Origin: Methanobacterium sp. UBA294
GTDB taxonomy: Archaea > Methanobacteriota > Methanobacteria > Methanobacteriales > Methanobacteriaceae
Assembly (NCBI GenBank): GCA_002494495.1
Contig: DACB01000016.1
Span: 1 to 64,000 of the forward strand
Direction: 5' to 3'
DNA length: 64,000 nt
Positions 37,747 through 46,659 of the stretch are shown in pieces; position 1 is the first letter of the stretch; each line of letters begins with the position of its first letter. The notes beneath the pieces were generated by a model, which searched no databases, was not told where the DNA came from, and saw only the letters and a program-made list of their open reading frames with translations. Made by a program: the position numbers and the translations under genes.

Positions 37747-38733
37747 TTAAAACCATTTCTCAAGACTACTTTGACTGGTGTCAAGTTTTTTAAGCTTATT
37801 TAAAGCGTTGATCACCCTATCTTCAGAAAAATCATGCTCTCCGGCTAAAAATTCAATGGCACCTTCTAGGTCAGGGTTTCTCCATTTGAGTTCGTATTCA
37901 GAAACGAAGTTGTGTTCAAAAAATAAATCACGTAATTCTTGGGGATCTACTTCCATTTCTACATCCATCTCATTCAGGACCTTAAATACGTCACCATGTT
38001 GTTTAATAAGATTTAATCCTTTTTTAGCACCTATTCCTTTTATTCCTTCGTTAAAATCTGTGCCCACCAATATAGCCACGTCCACCAGCTGTTTCCTGCT
38101 GATTTGTAAATCAGATAAAACTTTTTCCAGCCGAATCAGTTCCAAGTCAGTCTTCCCACCGGTGATGGTCAGGTTTTTAACCATGCGGGTTGCTCCGAAG
38201 AGTATGCAATCGTAATCCTGGGACCCCACACACCAAGCATCACCTTTATCTACCATGTAGGATGCCTGTGCTTCTCCTTCTCCATTAGCCTGGATGTATG
38301 GTATCCCCATAAATTCTAATAACTGCTTAGACCCTTGAATAATATCTGTTGACATTCGTGATGTTCTGCTTGCATATTTACGGGCCTCTTGAATGTCACC
38401 ATTCTCCATGGCTTCCTTCCATTTCTTGCGAGATTCTTCTTTAATTTCGCTTCGTTTAAGCTGGGTACTTTTTTTAAGGACGCTGGGAGCCCCATCAAAG
38501 ACGTAAAAAGGTTTCATTCCCTTTTCAATTAGGGAAGTGGTCCTGTATAGTATCCCGCTAAAATGAGAGGTTACCTTGCCCTGATGATCCATTAAAGGAG
38601 TGCCATCTGCCTGCCTTATAATGGACAGGAACTGGTAGATTATATTTGCCGCATCTAAGGCGACTGTTTTACCTTCCAAATCTTTAAAATTAATTGGTTC
38701 CGGGTTAACTATATCCTTAAACTTCACACCCAT
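37747..38733 (-). CDS. fen: flap endonuclease 1
   Basis: Structure-specific 5' nuclease for Okazaki fragment processing and repair. The N-terminus MGVKFKDIV places the conserved Gly2 at the active site, which fixes the start at 38733 and not at an ATG five codons upstream. XPG-N (DAANIIYQFLS), the helical arch, XPG-I (GEGEAQASYM, DYDCILFG) and the H3TH region (GTDFNEGIKGIGAKK) are present. The C-terminus QSSLEKWF is a PCNA-interacting PIP box. Length 328 is typical. It is the last gene of the minus-strand run aksA-hacA-DUF98-fen. Confidence 0.96.
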   Translation of the reverse strand: MGVKFKDIVNPEPINFKDLEGKTVALDAANIIYQFLSIIRQADGTPLMDHQGKVTSHFSGILYRTTSLIEKGMKPFYVFDGAPSVLKKSTQLKRSEIKEESRKKWKEAMENGDIQEARKYASRTSRMSTDIIQGSKQLLEFMGIPYIQANGEGEAQASYMVDKGDAWCVGSQDYDCILFGATRMVKNLTITGGKTDLELIRLEKVLSDLQISRKQLVDVAILVGTDFNEGIKGIGAKKGLNLIKQHGDVFKVLNEMDVEMEVDPQELRDLFFEHNFVSEYELKWRNPDLEGAIEFLAGEHDFSEDRVINALNKLKKLDTSQSSLEKWF

Positions 38734-38776
38734 ATGAAACACACACATTCCTATTTTAACAACTTATTGAAAACGA

Positions 38777-39310
38777 TTATTCTTTAAATATATTGTAGGG
38801 GAACATCTCCTTGATGCACATGAGGATCTTTCCCCTGTTTATTATATGGTAAGTCCGGCACAAGAAAAGGGAATCAGTTTTAAATATTTCCCTGAGTTCC
38901 TTATCCGCATCTTCGACATATATGGATTTGATCTCCCTTCGGGATTCTATGTTGTGTTCCTTTAATATCCTCCCAATGGGTATGTCAGCACCTATTAAAT
39001 CCTCCCTGCATCCGCTGGTCAGCCTGTCTACAGGAACCAGGGACACAGCATATATAAGGGGTTCTTCTCCACCTATGATTACCACGCGGTAGTTGATTGT
39101 GTCTCCTACATCCACATTGAGACTAGCTGCCATTGCTTCATCTGCAGGTACAAATTCCTGTACAAGAGTGGTTATACCCACATGACCCCTTAAAACATCA
39201 AGAATAGAGGTTACAGAGCCGTCTGTTGTCAGGAGTATTTTCTGGGCACTGGATAGTGCTCCTACCTTTTTCTCCACGTTTTTAAGTTCAACTAGTATAT
39301 TTTGTTCCAT
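38777..39310 (-). CDS. chorismate lyase-like protein (DUF98 family)
   Basis: A 177-residue cytoplasmic protein related to the UbiC/chorismate pyruvate-lyase fold. Characteristic elements are SVTSILDVLRG near the N-terminus, YAVSLVPVDRLT in the middle and IPIGRILKEHNIESRREI in the C-terminal half, as in methanogen DUF98 proteins. If active it would release 4-hydroxybenzoate and pyruvate from chorismate, a possible source of the aminobenzoate-like part of methanopterin; some homologs may be regulators of the HutC/UTRA type. It starts 22 bp after hacA stops, so they are likely co-transcribed. Confidence 0.75.
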   Translation of the reverse strand: MEQNILVELKNVEKKVGALSSAQKILLTTDGSVTSILDVLRGHVGITTLVQEFVPADEAMAASLNVDVGDTINYRVVIIGGEEPLIYAVSLVPVDRLTSGCREDLIGADIPIGRILKEHNIESRREIKSIYVEDADKELREIFKTDSLFLCRTYHIINRGKILMCIKEMFPYNIFKE

Positions 39311-39332
39311 TTAAAAATACCTCTGCCATTAA

Positions 39333-40577
39333 TTAAATATCAGGTCCTGTAATTTCACCAGCTATGGCTGATGAAGCCACCACAGCAGGGTTTGCCAGAT
39401 ACACCTTTGATTTCGGATCCCCCATTCTTCCTACAAAATTGCGGTTGGTGGATGAGATGCATACCTCCTCTGATCCCAGAACACCCATATGAGCTCCCAA
39501 GCAGGGCCCGCAGCCAGGGTTGCATACAATTGCCCCGGCTTCCAGAAATGTCTCTATGATCCCTTCTTTAAGGGCATCTAAATATATATTTTTAGATGCA
39601 GGGACTACCAGGAACCTTACATCATCATGAACTTTATGACCTTTAAGAACATCTGCAGCTAATCTCAGATCCTCCAGACGGCCGTTGGTACATGATCCCA
39701 GGAATGCCTGGTTGATTTCAACACCTTCAACCTGGTTGAGTGGATGTATGTTGTCAACGTTATCTGGACAGGCGATCTGTGGTTCTAAGTCGTCTACTTG
39801 GAAATTATATTCTTTTTCATAGGATGCATCCTTATCCGAACGAACCACTTTAAAATCAGATACATTTCTGACTTTTAAGAAATCTAAAACTGCTTTATTA
39901 GGCTCCATTATACCGTTTTTAGCCCCGCTTTCCACTGTCATGTTGCACATGGTCAGGCGGCCAGGCACATCCATGTTTTCTATTACAGAACCAGTGAATT
40001 CCAGTGCATGGTATGTTGCTCCGAATGAGCCTATCTCACCTATTATCTTTAAAATTAAATCCTTGGGTGTTGTGTATCCATGGAGTGCGCCCTGGACATT
40101 TATTTTTATGGTCCGGGGCACCATGAACCAGGTCTGTCCAGTTGCATATATCATGGCCAGATCTGTAGCGCCCATGCCAGTTGCAAAGGCTCCAAAGGCC
40201 CCGTAAGTGCATGTATGGGAATCTGCACCAACAATTACTTCACCAGGTTTAATCAATCCCTGTTCTGGCAGTACCTGGTGACATATGCCCTCACCATGGG
40301 TGAAGAACTTCTTTATACCCTGTGTTTTTGCGAATTTTCTTGTGATTTTCTGGAACTCTGCAGAGCCAATGTTGTTGGCTGGAACGTTATGATCAAAAAC
40401 AATGACTATCTTATCCGGGTCCCATACCTTATCTGCTATTTTGTTGAAGGTCATAACAGTGGGTGGTGTGGTTCCGTCGTGGCTCATAGCCAGATCTATT
40501 TTAGTTTCTATAATTTCATCTGGATAAACCTGTTTACTGCCGGATGCATGGGCGAGTATTTTTTCTGTGATGTTCAT
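39333..40577 (-). CDS. hacA: homoaconitase large subunit (LeuC/HacA family)
   Basis: A 414-residue [4Fe-4S] dehydratase subunit. The cluster ligands are the Cys in GSCTNG (about 301-306) and the pair in CNPGCGPC (about 352-359), and ADSHTCTYGAFGAFATGMGATD is the family block. The sequence type is shared by isopropylmalate isomerase and methanogen homoaconitase. The position 37 bp downstream of aksA favours HacA, acting in chain elongation to 2-oxosuberate for coenzyme B. The small subunit (HacB) is not in this window. Confidence 0.88.
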   Translation of the reverse strand: MNITEKILAHASGSKQVYPDEIIETKIDLAMSHDGTTPPTVMTFNKIADKVWDPDKIVIVFDHNVPANNIGSAEFQKITRKFAKTQGIKKFFTHGEGICHQVLPEQGLIKPGEVIVGADSHTCTYGAFGAFATGMGATDLAMIYATGQTWFMVPRTIKINVQGALHGYTTPKDLILKIIGEIGSFGATYHALEFTGSVIENMDVPGRLTMCNMTVESGAKNGIMEPNKAVLDFLKVRNVSDFKVVRSDKDASYEKEYNFQVDDLEPQIACPDNVDNIHPLNQVEGVEINQAFLGSCTNGRLEDLRLAADVLKGHKVHDDVRFLVVPASKNIYLDALKEGIIETFLEAGAIVCNPGCGPCLGAHMGVLGSEEVCISSTNRNFVGRMGDPKSKVYLANPAVVASSAIAGEITGPDI

Positions 40578-40614
40578 AAATATTCATTCCCTGTAAAACA
40601 GTATTTAATCTGTA

Positions 40615-41790
40615 TTAGATATCCACTGGACCACGAACTGATCTGACTATTTCATTAAACAGTTTATCGTTGATATATTTACCTTTTTCCCGTTGTACCT
40701 TTACCTCTTCTACAATCTTACATAGTTCATCTTTGGAAACATCAATACCACATTCTGTGAGTTTTGCTCTAACAGCACGGCAGCCAGAGTGTTTTCCCAG
40801 GACGATCCTTCTCTGGTGTCCGATTAGCTCGGGTAAGAATGGTTCATATGTAAAGGGTTCCTCTAAAACAGCGTCCACATGTATTCCTGACTCGTGTCGG
40901 AAGACGTTCCTTCCTACTATGGGCTTGTTTTCCGGTATCTTCATGTTTGTGAGATTTTCTACAATGCGGGATAGTTCGTAGAAAATTTTAACGTTAAATC
41001 CTAGATCTACATCGTAGATTAATTTAAGGGCCATAACCAGTTCTTCAAGGGAGGTGTTACCTGCCCGTTCACCAATACCATTGACAGTGGTTGAAACAGC
41101 GTTTGCTCCGGCGAGCAATCCTGCGATTGAATTAGATAATGCCATTCCAAAGTCGTTGTGACAGTGCAGGGCGATACCTGTATTTATTTCTTTCTTGAGC
41201 TCCGAAACCAAGTAATGCATTCCATGGGGACTTATTGCCCCTACAGTATCTGCTATATGCACCCGGTCAGCTCCATATTCTTCCGCTTTCTTATATAGTT
41301 CCTTCAAAAATCCAAGGTCTGTTCTGGTTGCGTCTTCTGCTGAAAAAGCTACAAATAAACCATGGTCTTTAGCGTATTCTATGGACCTTAAGCATATCTT
41401 TACAATATCCTCCTGACTCATATTCATCTTATGTTTTATGTGGAGGTCAGAGGTGCCCATGAAGGTAATTATACCGTCCACATCACAGTCTATGGCTGTG
41501 TCTATATCTTCCTTCTTGGTTCGTGACAGTGCTAGTATCTCGGCGTTTAAGTCCTCATTTACTATGGCCTTTATGGATCTTTTCTCTTCATTAGAGACAA
41601 CAGGGAATCCTGCTTCGATCTGATGTATTTTTAGTTCATCAAGTTTTCGGGCAATTTTCACTTTTTCCGGTGTTCTAAGACATACTCCCGGTGTCTGTTC
41701 ACCATCTCTTAAAGTGGTGTCGTATACTGTTATGTCATTTGGAAAATTTAATTCAACTGACTTGTTATACGGGCTTACGAAATATTCCAA
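40615..41790 (-). CDS. aksA: homocitrate synthase AksA
   Basis: Condenses acetyl-CoA with 2-oxoglutarate and with longer 2-oxoacids, starting the 2-oxoadipate to 2-oxosuberate route to coenzyme B. A 391-residue DRE-TIM enzyme: DTTLRDGEQTPGV (about residues 24-36) carries the metal and catalytic residues, ALHCHNDFGMA holds the two metal His, and NGIGERAGN and SGIHVDAVL are family signatures. The start is TTG with AAGGTGG upstream. It leads the operon aksA-hacA-DUF98-fen. Isopropylmalate synthase is the main alternative, but it usually carries a longer regulatory domain, absent here. Confidence 0.93.
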   Translation of the reverse strand: MEYFVSPYNKSVELNFPNDITVYDTTLRDGEQTPGVCLRTPEKVKIARKLDELKIHQIEAGFPVVSNEEKRSIKAIVNEDLNAEILALSRTKKEDIDTAIDCDVDGIITFMGTSDLHIKHKMNMSQEDIVKICLRSIEYAKDHGLFVAFSAEDATRTDLGFLKELYKKAEEYGADRVHIADTVGAISPHGMHYLVSELKKEINTGIALHCHNDFGMALSNSIAGLLAGANAVSTTVNGIGERAGNTSLEELVMALKLIYDVDLGFNVKIFYELSRIVENLTNMKIPENKPIVGRNVFRHESGIHVDAVLEEPFTYEPFLPELIGHQRRIVLGKHSGCRAVRAKLTECGIDVSKDELCKIVEEVKVQREKGKYINDKLFNEIVRSVRGPVDI

Positions 41791-42000
41791 ATTAATTCCA
41801 CCTTACATGTTTTTTAGATTAAATATACGTACCATCATGGTAGCAATGGGAAAATAAATTCATCGTGGTAAGAAAATAAATTCATCATCTTATATAAAAG
41901 ATTTCTTTTGAATTTTTAATAATGATCTACGTTTAAATAATGATTAACGTTTATTCTTTATGGGGTTTATGTAATAAATTTTTATGGCGAACAATAATAA

Positions 42001-42540
42001 TCACTTAAGATCTAATAATTCCAGGTAAGAACGTCTTTCAAAACCCTCTTGGATACCTAATTGCTGATAGATTTCAAATATTTTCTGGAGTACAGACTGG
42101 TAATCTTCTCCTTCTGAAATGCTCCTTTCAATTTCAACGAAGTTCCCTACATCATAGACTTTATCCAGGGTGATGGTGTAATCTTCATGAGAATATATGG
42201 TCCTGTCCTTTCTAACAGTACGTACCGGATTAAAATCAAGATTCTCAAGTAATGAAACAGTTCTTTCCCCATCATTCACCACAACTTCAATTTCTCTACG
42301 AGTTTTACTTTCATTATCCAGTTTTGCCCCCTTATATGTTAAAATAAATTTAGATCCATTATCTTCAGGTATCTCCCTTATCCTTAGAGCCTCATCTGTC
42401 TGGATGTAATTCTTGTGGGGTGCGTTGAAATAGATATCCTTTTGATGTTCGATTTTTCTTTTTCTCGCTCCTATATGGGTTAGTTTAATTTCTACTTCAT
42501 TAAAATCAGTTACATGAGCTTTGACTTCAACTTCTATCAT
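42001..42540 (-). CDS. CYTH-domain protein (class IV adenylate cyclase/thiamine triphosphatase-like)
   Basis: A 179-residue protein of the triphosphate tunnel metalloenzyme superfamily. The N-terminal EVEVKAH provides the ExExK motif (residues 3-7), followed by RIREI, FILTYKG and, near the C-terminus, VEIERSI and the acidic DYTITLDKV strands of the tunnel. Relatives hydrolyse triphosphates or make cyclic AMP. In methanogens the annotation CyaB is usual, but the reaction is unproven. GGAAG precedes the ATG. It lies 18 bp after a coiled-coil gene on the same strand. Confidence 0.85.
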   Translation of the reverse strand: MIEVEVKAHVTDFNEVEIKLTHIGARKRKIEHQKDIYFNAPHKNYIQTDEALRIREIPEDNGSKFILTYKGAKLDNESKTRREIEVVVNDGERTVSLLENLDFNPVRTVRKDRTIYSHEDYTITLDKVYDVGNFVEIERSISEGEDYQSVLQKIFEIYQQLGIQEGFERRSYLELLDLK

Positions 42541-42558
42541 GCTAACTTCCTTCCTAGT

Positions 42559-42963
42559 TTATTCTACTTTCATCTGAATGTGGTTTTTAATGTATATGCG
42601 TGATTCTTCGATCTGTTTGATGTAATCATTAATTAAATTTTCAATGATTTCATAGGCAGCGATATTTGTATCGCGCTCCTTTTTAAGCACTTTTTTCTTC
42701 CGCATGACATCATCAATGGTTTTCTTCTTACCAAATATGCTTTTTTTGTTGATTAAATCATCTGCTTCATGAATCATCCACATATATTCCACTCTTAAAT
42801 TTCTAATATCGCTACGTATGTTGAATTTAATCTGATTCAGTACTTTTTCCAGTTCATTCAGTTGACTCATGGTTTCCATGGCATTCTGCAGGGAAGATAT
42901 ATCAATTTCCATGTCTTCAATACCTATTTCTGCTATTTGCTTGCGGTAAAGTTTAGGGTTCAT
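42559..42963 (-). CDS. coiled-coil hypothetical protein
   Basis: Not recognised. A 134-residue all-helical protein rich in Glu, Lys and Ile with heptad-like spacing through most of its length (DISSLQNAMETMSQLNELEK; RKKKVLKKERDTNIAAYEII). No cysteine and no membrane segment. It lies immediately upstream of the CYTH gene (18 bp) and probably shares its transcript, so it may be a partner or scaffold. It is divergent from tbp. Confidence 0.6.
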   Translation of the reverse strand: MNPKLYRKQIAEIGIEDMEIDISSLQNAMETMSQLNELEKVLNQIKFNIRSDIRNLRVEYMWMIHEADDLINKKSIFGKKKTIDDVMRKKKVLKKERDTNIAAYEIIENLINDYIKQIEESRIYIKNHIQMKVE

Positions 42964-43017
42964 ATTAATATCCCAGCTATCTTAGGTTCTTATAAATTGT
43001 AGAACCTCAATGTAATA

Positions 43018-43083
43018 TAACTTTATATATTATTAGAAAATTCCTAGGTGGAGATGCATCTTTACAACTTGCTTTATATATTA
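43018..43083 (+). promoter_or_regulatory. twin TATA boxes upstream of tbp
   Basis: The 12-base string CTTTATATATTA occurs twice on the plus strand, at 43021-43032 and 43072-43083, 51 bp apart. The second is 131 bp upstream of the tbp ATG. Two tandem promoters, or an autoregulatory TBP site, are possible. Confidence 0.6.
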
Positions 43084-43213
43084 ATAAATACAAATCTAAC
43101 AAAATAATCTTATTATCTATATATGTTTATAAAGAACATCTTTTTATTCAAGTAAGCATCTATAGAATTACTATAAATAAAGATTAATAAAGTAAGCTCT
43201 GGAGGATTAGAAT

Positions 43214-43759
43214 ATGACGGATTTAGAAATAAAAGTAGAAAATATTGTATCTTCTGCGACCCTGGGTAAGTCAATTGACTTAAACAGCGTGGCCCCGGCA
43301 TTAGAGGGTGTTGAATTTAATCAAGAAAACTTCCCAGGATTGGTTTACAAGCTTAAAGAACCAAAAACCGCAGCATTAATATTTGGTTCAGGTAAACTGG
43401 TATGTACCGGTGCAAAAACAGTGGAAGATTCCAAGAAAGCCATACATATAACAGTAGATCATATGAGAACACTGGATCCTGATATACCCCATGAATTTGA
43501 GATAAAAATCCAGAACATCGTTGCTTCTGCTAACCTGGGTAAAACACTGAACCTGGAATCAGTGGCACTTGATCTGGAAAATACCGAATACGAACCTGAA
43601 CAATTCCCTGGTCTGGTCTACAGATTGAGTGACCCAAAAGTTGTGTTACTTCTCTTTGGTTCAGGAAAAGTTGTTTGTACTGGTGCTAAAACCTTTGACG
43701 ATGCTCAACTTGGTGTAGAGAAAACAAAAGAACGCTTAGATGAATTAGGTTTATTTTAA
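43214..43759 (+). CDS. tbp: TATA-box-binding protein
   Basis: General transcription factor that bends promoter DNA for RNA polymerase. Its 181 residues form two homologous repeats (about 1-90 and 91-181). Each has the pattern NIVxSAxLGKxxxLxSVA, FPGLVYxLxxPK and LxFGSGKxVCTGAKT with conserved Phe residues that intercalate in the minor groove. A strong GGAGGATTAGAAT precedes the ATG. It is followed 46 bp downstream by the SerB-coiled-coil gene on the same strand. Confidence 0.98.
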   Translation: MTDLEIKVENIVSSATLGKSIDLNSVAPALEGVEFNQENFPGLVYKLKEPKTAALIFGSGKLVCTGAKTVEDSKKAIHITVDHMRTLDPDIPHEFEIKIQNIVASANLGKTLNLESVALDLENTEYEPEQFPGLVYRLSDPKVVLLLFGSGKVVCTGAKTFDDAQLGVEKTKERLDELGLF

Positions 43760-43805
43760 TCCCCCATTTTTCATAATTTAAATACTCATTTGAATCGGTG
43801 ATCTT

Positions 43806-45662
43806 TTGATTAAGCTCATAGCATTTGATTTTGATAACGTACTAGTAGACGGCGAATCCCTTGATGAGATAGCTAAACTGGTAGATTCCGCAGACGAAAT
43901 AACTGAATTAACCAAAAAGGCTATGGAAGGAGAAATAAACTTTGAAACCTCTCTCAAACAAAGAATAAACCTCCTTGAAGGGCTGTCCCTGGGTGATATA
44001 GAGAAAGTGGTTAACAAGATGCCCCTCATGAAAGGTGCAGAGGAAACCATTAAAGAACTCAAAAACCAGGGATATAAATTAGCCACCATCACCGGTAATT
44101 TTGAAATCATAACCAACCGAATAAAGGAATTAGATATCGATTATATTTATTGTAACCAGCTACATAATGAAGATGGAAAACTCACAGGCAAAATCAGTGG
44201 ACCTTTAATAACTGATGGATCAAAAGGTGAAGTGTTACAGGAATTAATGGATCGGTTAGGCCTGAAAGCGGCTGAATGTGCTGCAGTAGGCGACGGTGCG
44301 AACGACATACCCATGATCGAAAAGGCAGGTCTGGGCATAGCATTCAATGCAAAACCCGCACTGAAGGAAGTAGCTGATATCGTGGTGGAAGAAAAAGATT
44401 TAAAAGAAATATTACCCATTTTAAAAATGGATACTGAAAATAAAATAGAAGGTTCATCTGGTGAGCCTGTTAAAAGTGAAAATATGAATACGATTAAAGA
44501 TGAAGTAGTGCCTGTTAAGGTCGAAGATATTGAACCTGCTAATGAAGAGTCTGTTAAAAAAGATGTTGCAGATTCAGTTAAAGATGAATTAGAGCCTATT
44601 AAGGGCGAAGATATACAACCTGTTAAAGAAAATTCAAGCAAAAAAGAGTATGCAGAAGAACCAGCAGAATCTGATACTGGGCCTGATGAGGATCCTGTAG
44701 AAACCGCTGAAAATGCAAAACCTACCAAACCTAAGGATGCCGAACATGAAAAAGCTGAAGATACAGCAAAAAAGCAGGATATTACAGATGTATCGGCCGT
44801 TGAAGAGAAATCAAAACTCAAGGTCAATGAAGATGATGGTAAGAGCTTCAGTAAACTTTTAAATGAGAAAAAAAGCTTGGAGAAAACTTTAAAAGAATTA
44901 ACCAGGAATAGAGATAGTTTAAATGATGAAGCAAAAACCCACAAACAGTTAAGGGATGAATTAAACACCAGTATTAAGGAAATTCTGGATAAGGCTCTGG
45001 AACACAGGAAAGAGCGGGATAAGATCAACCAGGAAGTTAAAAAGTATAAGAAGTTAAGGGATGAAACCAACCAAGAGCTCAAGAAACTGGAATGGTCATC
45101 TGGAAAACGGGACATCATGAAGATTCAGGATGAAATAAAGAACCTGGATAAGACCATAGAAACTAAAGTCCTGGACATACGAAAGGAAAATGAACTGGTT
45201 AAGAAGGTTACAGACCTCCAGAAGAAGCTTCAAACCATGCAGGAAGATGAAAAAACACAGAAGGAATCTCTTGAACTTAAAGAAAAATCAGAATCTTACC
45301 ACACCAAGGTAATGGAACTTTCAGACCAGGCACAGGAAACTCATGAACAGATGCTCACCTACTTCCAGAAGATCGATGATATAAGAACCAAAGCCGACGA
45401 AGCCCACGCAAAATTCATTGCCACTCGTGAAAAAGCCTCTGCAAAACATGACAATGTAAAAGCTATTCTAAAGGAAATACGAAGTAAAAATAAAAGCTTG
45501 GATAAAGCGAAGGCTAAAGAGCGTAATAAAGAGGACAGGATCACCCACGAGAAAAATCTTCAAGAAAAGGAAAAAGCTGAAGAGATCTACAGGAAATTCC
45601 GTGACGGTAAAAAATTATCAACTGACGAACTGTTACTTCTGCAGAAGCATAACATCGTTTAA
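43806..45662 (+). CDS. serB: phosphoserine phosphatase-like HAD domain fused to an archaeal coiled-coil domain
   Basis: A 618-residue fusion. Residues 1-205 are a SerB-type HAD phosphatase: FDFDNV (nucleophile Asp8, acid Asp10), TITGNF, GSKGEV (Lys) and GDGANDIPM. Residues about 210-345 are an acidic, low-complexity linker with repeated DEVxPVKxEDIxP-like units. Residues about 350-618 are a long coiled coil resembling the uncharacterised archaeal coiled-coil family COG1340 (RDEANxHKxxRDExN-type repeats), ending LSTDELLLLQKHNIV. The start is TTG with GGTGATC just upstream. The SerB half would complete serine synthesis; the fused tail suggests attachment to another complex. Confidence 0.88.
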   Translation: MIKLIAFDFDNVLVDGESLDEIAKLVDSADEITELTKKAMEGEINFETSLKQRINLLEGLSLGDIEKVVNKMPLMKGAEETIKELKNQGYKLATITGNFEIITNRIKELDIDYIYCNQLHNEDGKLTGKISGPLITDGSKGEVLQELMDRLGLKAAECAAVGDGANDIPMIEKAGLGIAFNAKPALKEVADIVVEEKDLKEILPILKMDTENKIEGSSGEPVKSENMNTIKDEVVPVKVEDIEPANEESVKKDVADSVKDELEPIKGEDIQPVKENSSKKEYAEEPAESDTGPDEDPVETAENAKPTKPKDAEHEKAEDTAKKQDITDVSAVEEKSKLKVNEDDGKSFSKLLNEKKSLEKTLKELTRNRDSLNDEAKTHKQLRDELNTSIKEILDKALEHRKERDKINQEVKKYKKLRDETNQELKKLEWSSGKRDIMKIQDEIKNLDKTIETKVLDIRKENELVKKVTDLQKKLQTMQEDEKTQKESLELKEKSESYHTKVMELSDQAQETHEQMLTYFQKIDDIRTKADEAHAKFIATREKASAKHDNVKAILKEIRSKNKSLDKAKAKERNKEDRITHEKNLQEKEKAEEIYRKFRDGKKLSTDELLLLQKHNIV

Positions 45663-45756
45663 ATCTGCATCATAACATCATCAATACTTTTTTTTATGAT
45701 TTTTTAAAGACCCAAAACCCTCTAATTTTTTTAAATTTTTAATTGAAATCCCTTTA

Positions 45757-45865
45757 TTGATGACCATTTAATGCTTTGTTGATGACCATTTAATGCTTTG
45801 TTGATGACCATTTAATGCTTTGTTGATGACCATTTATGCTTTGTTGATGACCATCTAATGTTTTA
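45757..45865 (+). repeat. five tandem copies of a 22-bp repeat
   Basis: The unit TTGATGACCATTTAATGCTTTG is perfect at 45757-45778, 45779-45800 and 45801-45822, loses one base at 45823-45843 and is diverged at 45844-45865. There are no spacers. It lies between the convergent SerB-fusion and trpY genes, downstream of both, so a terminator or structural role is more likely than an operator. Confidence 0.95.
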
Positions 45866-45915
45866 ATAAATAGATATCTGTTTACTGGTAATTGATAGAA
45901 ATCAATCCAACTCGA

Positions 45916-46419
45916 TTAATATATAGAAACCATCTTAACCCCTTCTATCTTTAGAATTTCATTGTAAAGATTTCCTTTGACTTTTTTTTCTGTGATAATG
46001 GTCAAACGGGGATTTTCTTCGAGTTCAGGGTCTCCTGCATGTGCTTGTCTTATGCTAACTTTTTCCCGGGCTATTAGTTCTGTAGCATGTGCCAGGATTC
46101 CGGGGTTACCAGCCTGGGCTTCTATTTCAACTACTCCAAATCCAAGATTTGGTGCTACATTTTTCAAGAATGCACCAGCAGGGTATAGATTGGTGAAGAT
46201 GGATTTAAGGTATTCATCTGCAAGTATAACATCGATGGTTGCTTTTATGGTTCTCCGATCAACACCTGCTGCCCGGGCTAAGGCCACGTCACTGATCTCC
46301 ACATCTCCGCAGTACACTTTATTGTTTTCATTTACACTGAGCCCCAGTTCCACTACTTTACGGGCCACGCTCATCCTGGCTGGGTATTTTTCAAACTTAT
46401 GTTTTATTCTGTTCCACAC
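45916..46419 (-). CDS. trpY: TrpY-type tryptophan-sensing repressor (HTH plus ACT-like domain)
   Basis: A 167-residue regulator. The N-terminal half has an HTH (ISDVALARAAGVDRRTIKATIDVIL, about residues 43-67). The C-terminal half (VVEIEAQAGNPGILAHATELIAREKVSIRQAHAG) is an ACT-type amino-acid-binding domain. It is the ortholog type of Methanothermobacter TrpY, which with tryptophan represses trpEGCFBAD by binding TGTACA boxes. Here too it is divergent from trpE, with such boxes between. The start is GTG with GGAGG upstream. The neighbourhood supports the assignment strongly. Confidence 0.9.
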   Translation of the reverse strand: MWNRIKHKFEKYPARMSVARKVVELGLSVNENNKVYCGDVEISDVALARAAGVDRRTIKATIDVILADEYLKSIFTNLYPAGAFLKNVAPNLGFGVVEIEAQAGNPGILAHATELIAREKVSIRQAHAGDPELEENPRLTIITEKKVKGNLYNEILKIEGVKMVSIY

Positions 46420-46529
46420 AATTTTCCTCCGGGATTTTTAATAATTTTTATATCCTGATCATTGAAATCATTTTAATATTAGATCATTGATGTATTTTTT
46501 ATGTGCTTTATAATATAATTATTCATTAA

Positions 46530-46565
46530 TGTATATTTTTGTACACTAAAGCTTTATATAGTACA
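46530..46565 (+). promoter_or_regulatory. trpY-trpE operator/promoter region
   Basis: TGTATA (46530-46535), a perfect TRP box TGTACA (46540-46545), the TATA-like TTTATATA (46553-46560) and AGTACA (46560-46565) are packed in 36 bp. TGTACA is the known binding core of TrpY in Methanothermobacter. The arrangement places boxes on both sides of the trpE TATA element, as expected for repression by blocking TBP. Confidence 0.7.
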
Positions 46566-46659
46566 ATCAATATAATGGGGAGTAACCAATAGACAAACCA
46601 TGTCTTTAATAGATAGAGCCATGTTTAAAAATTCAGCAAGGTAATTAACATGAAAGGCA

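Noticed and set aside
43055..43108. 17-codon leader frame with AGGTGG before tbp
   Set aside because: The position relative to the first TATA box is suggestive, but the frame is very short and nothing supports translation.
44147..45118. 323-codon minus-strand frame opposite the SerB fusion
   Set aside because: It is Ser/Leu-rich low-complexity, generated by the Glu/Lys-rich coiled coil on the other strand.
45757..45865. Possible CRISPR array
   Set aside because: The 22-bp units are contiguous with no spacers and there are no cas genes in the window. The same applies to the repeats at 6361-6422 and 10188-10236.
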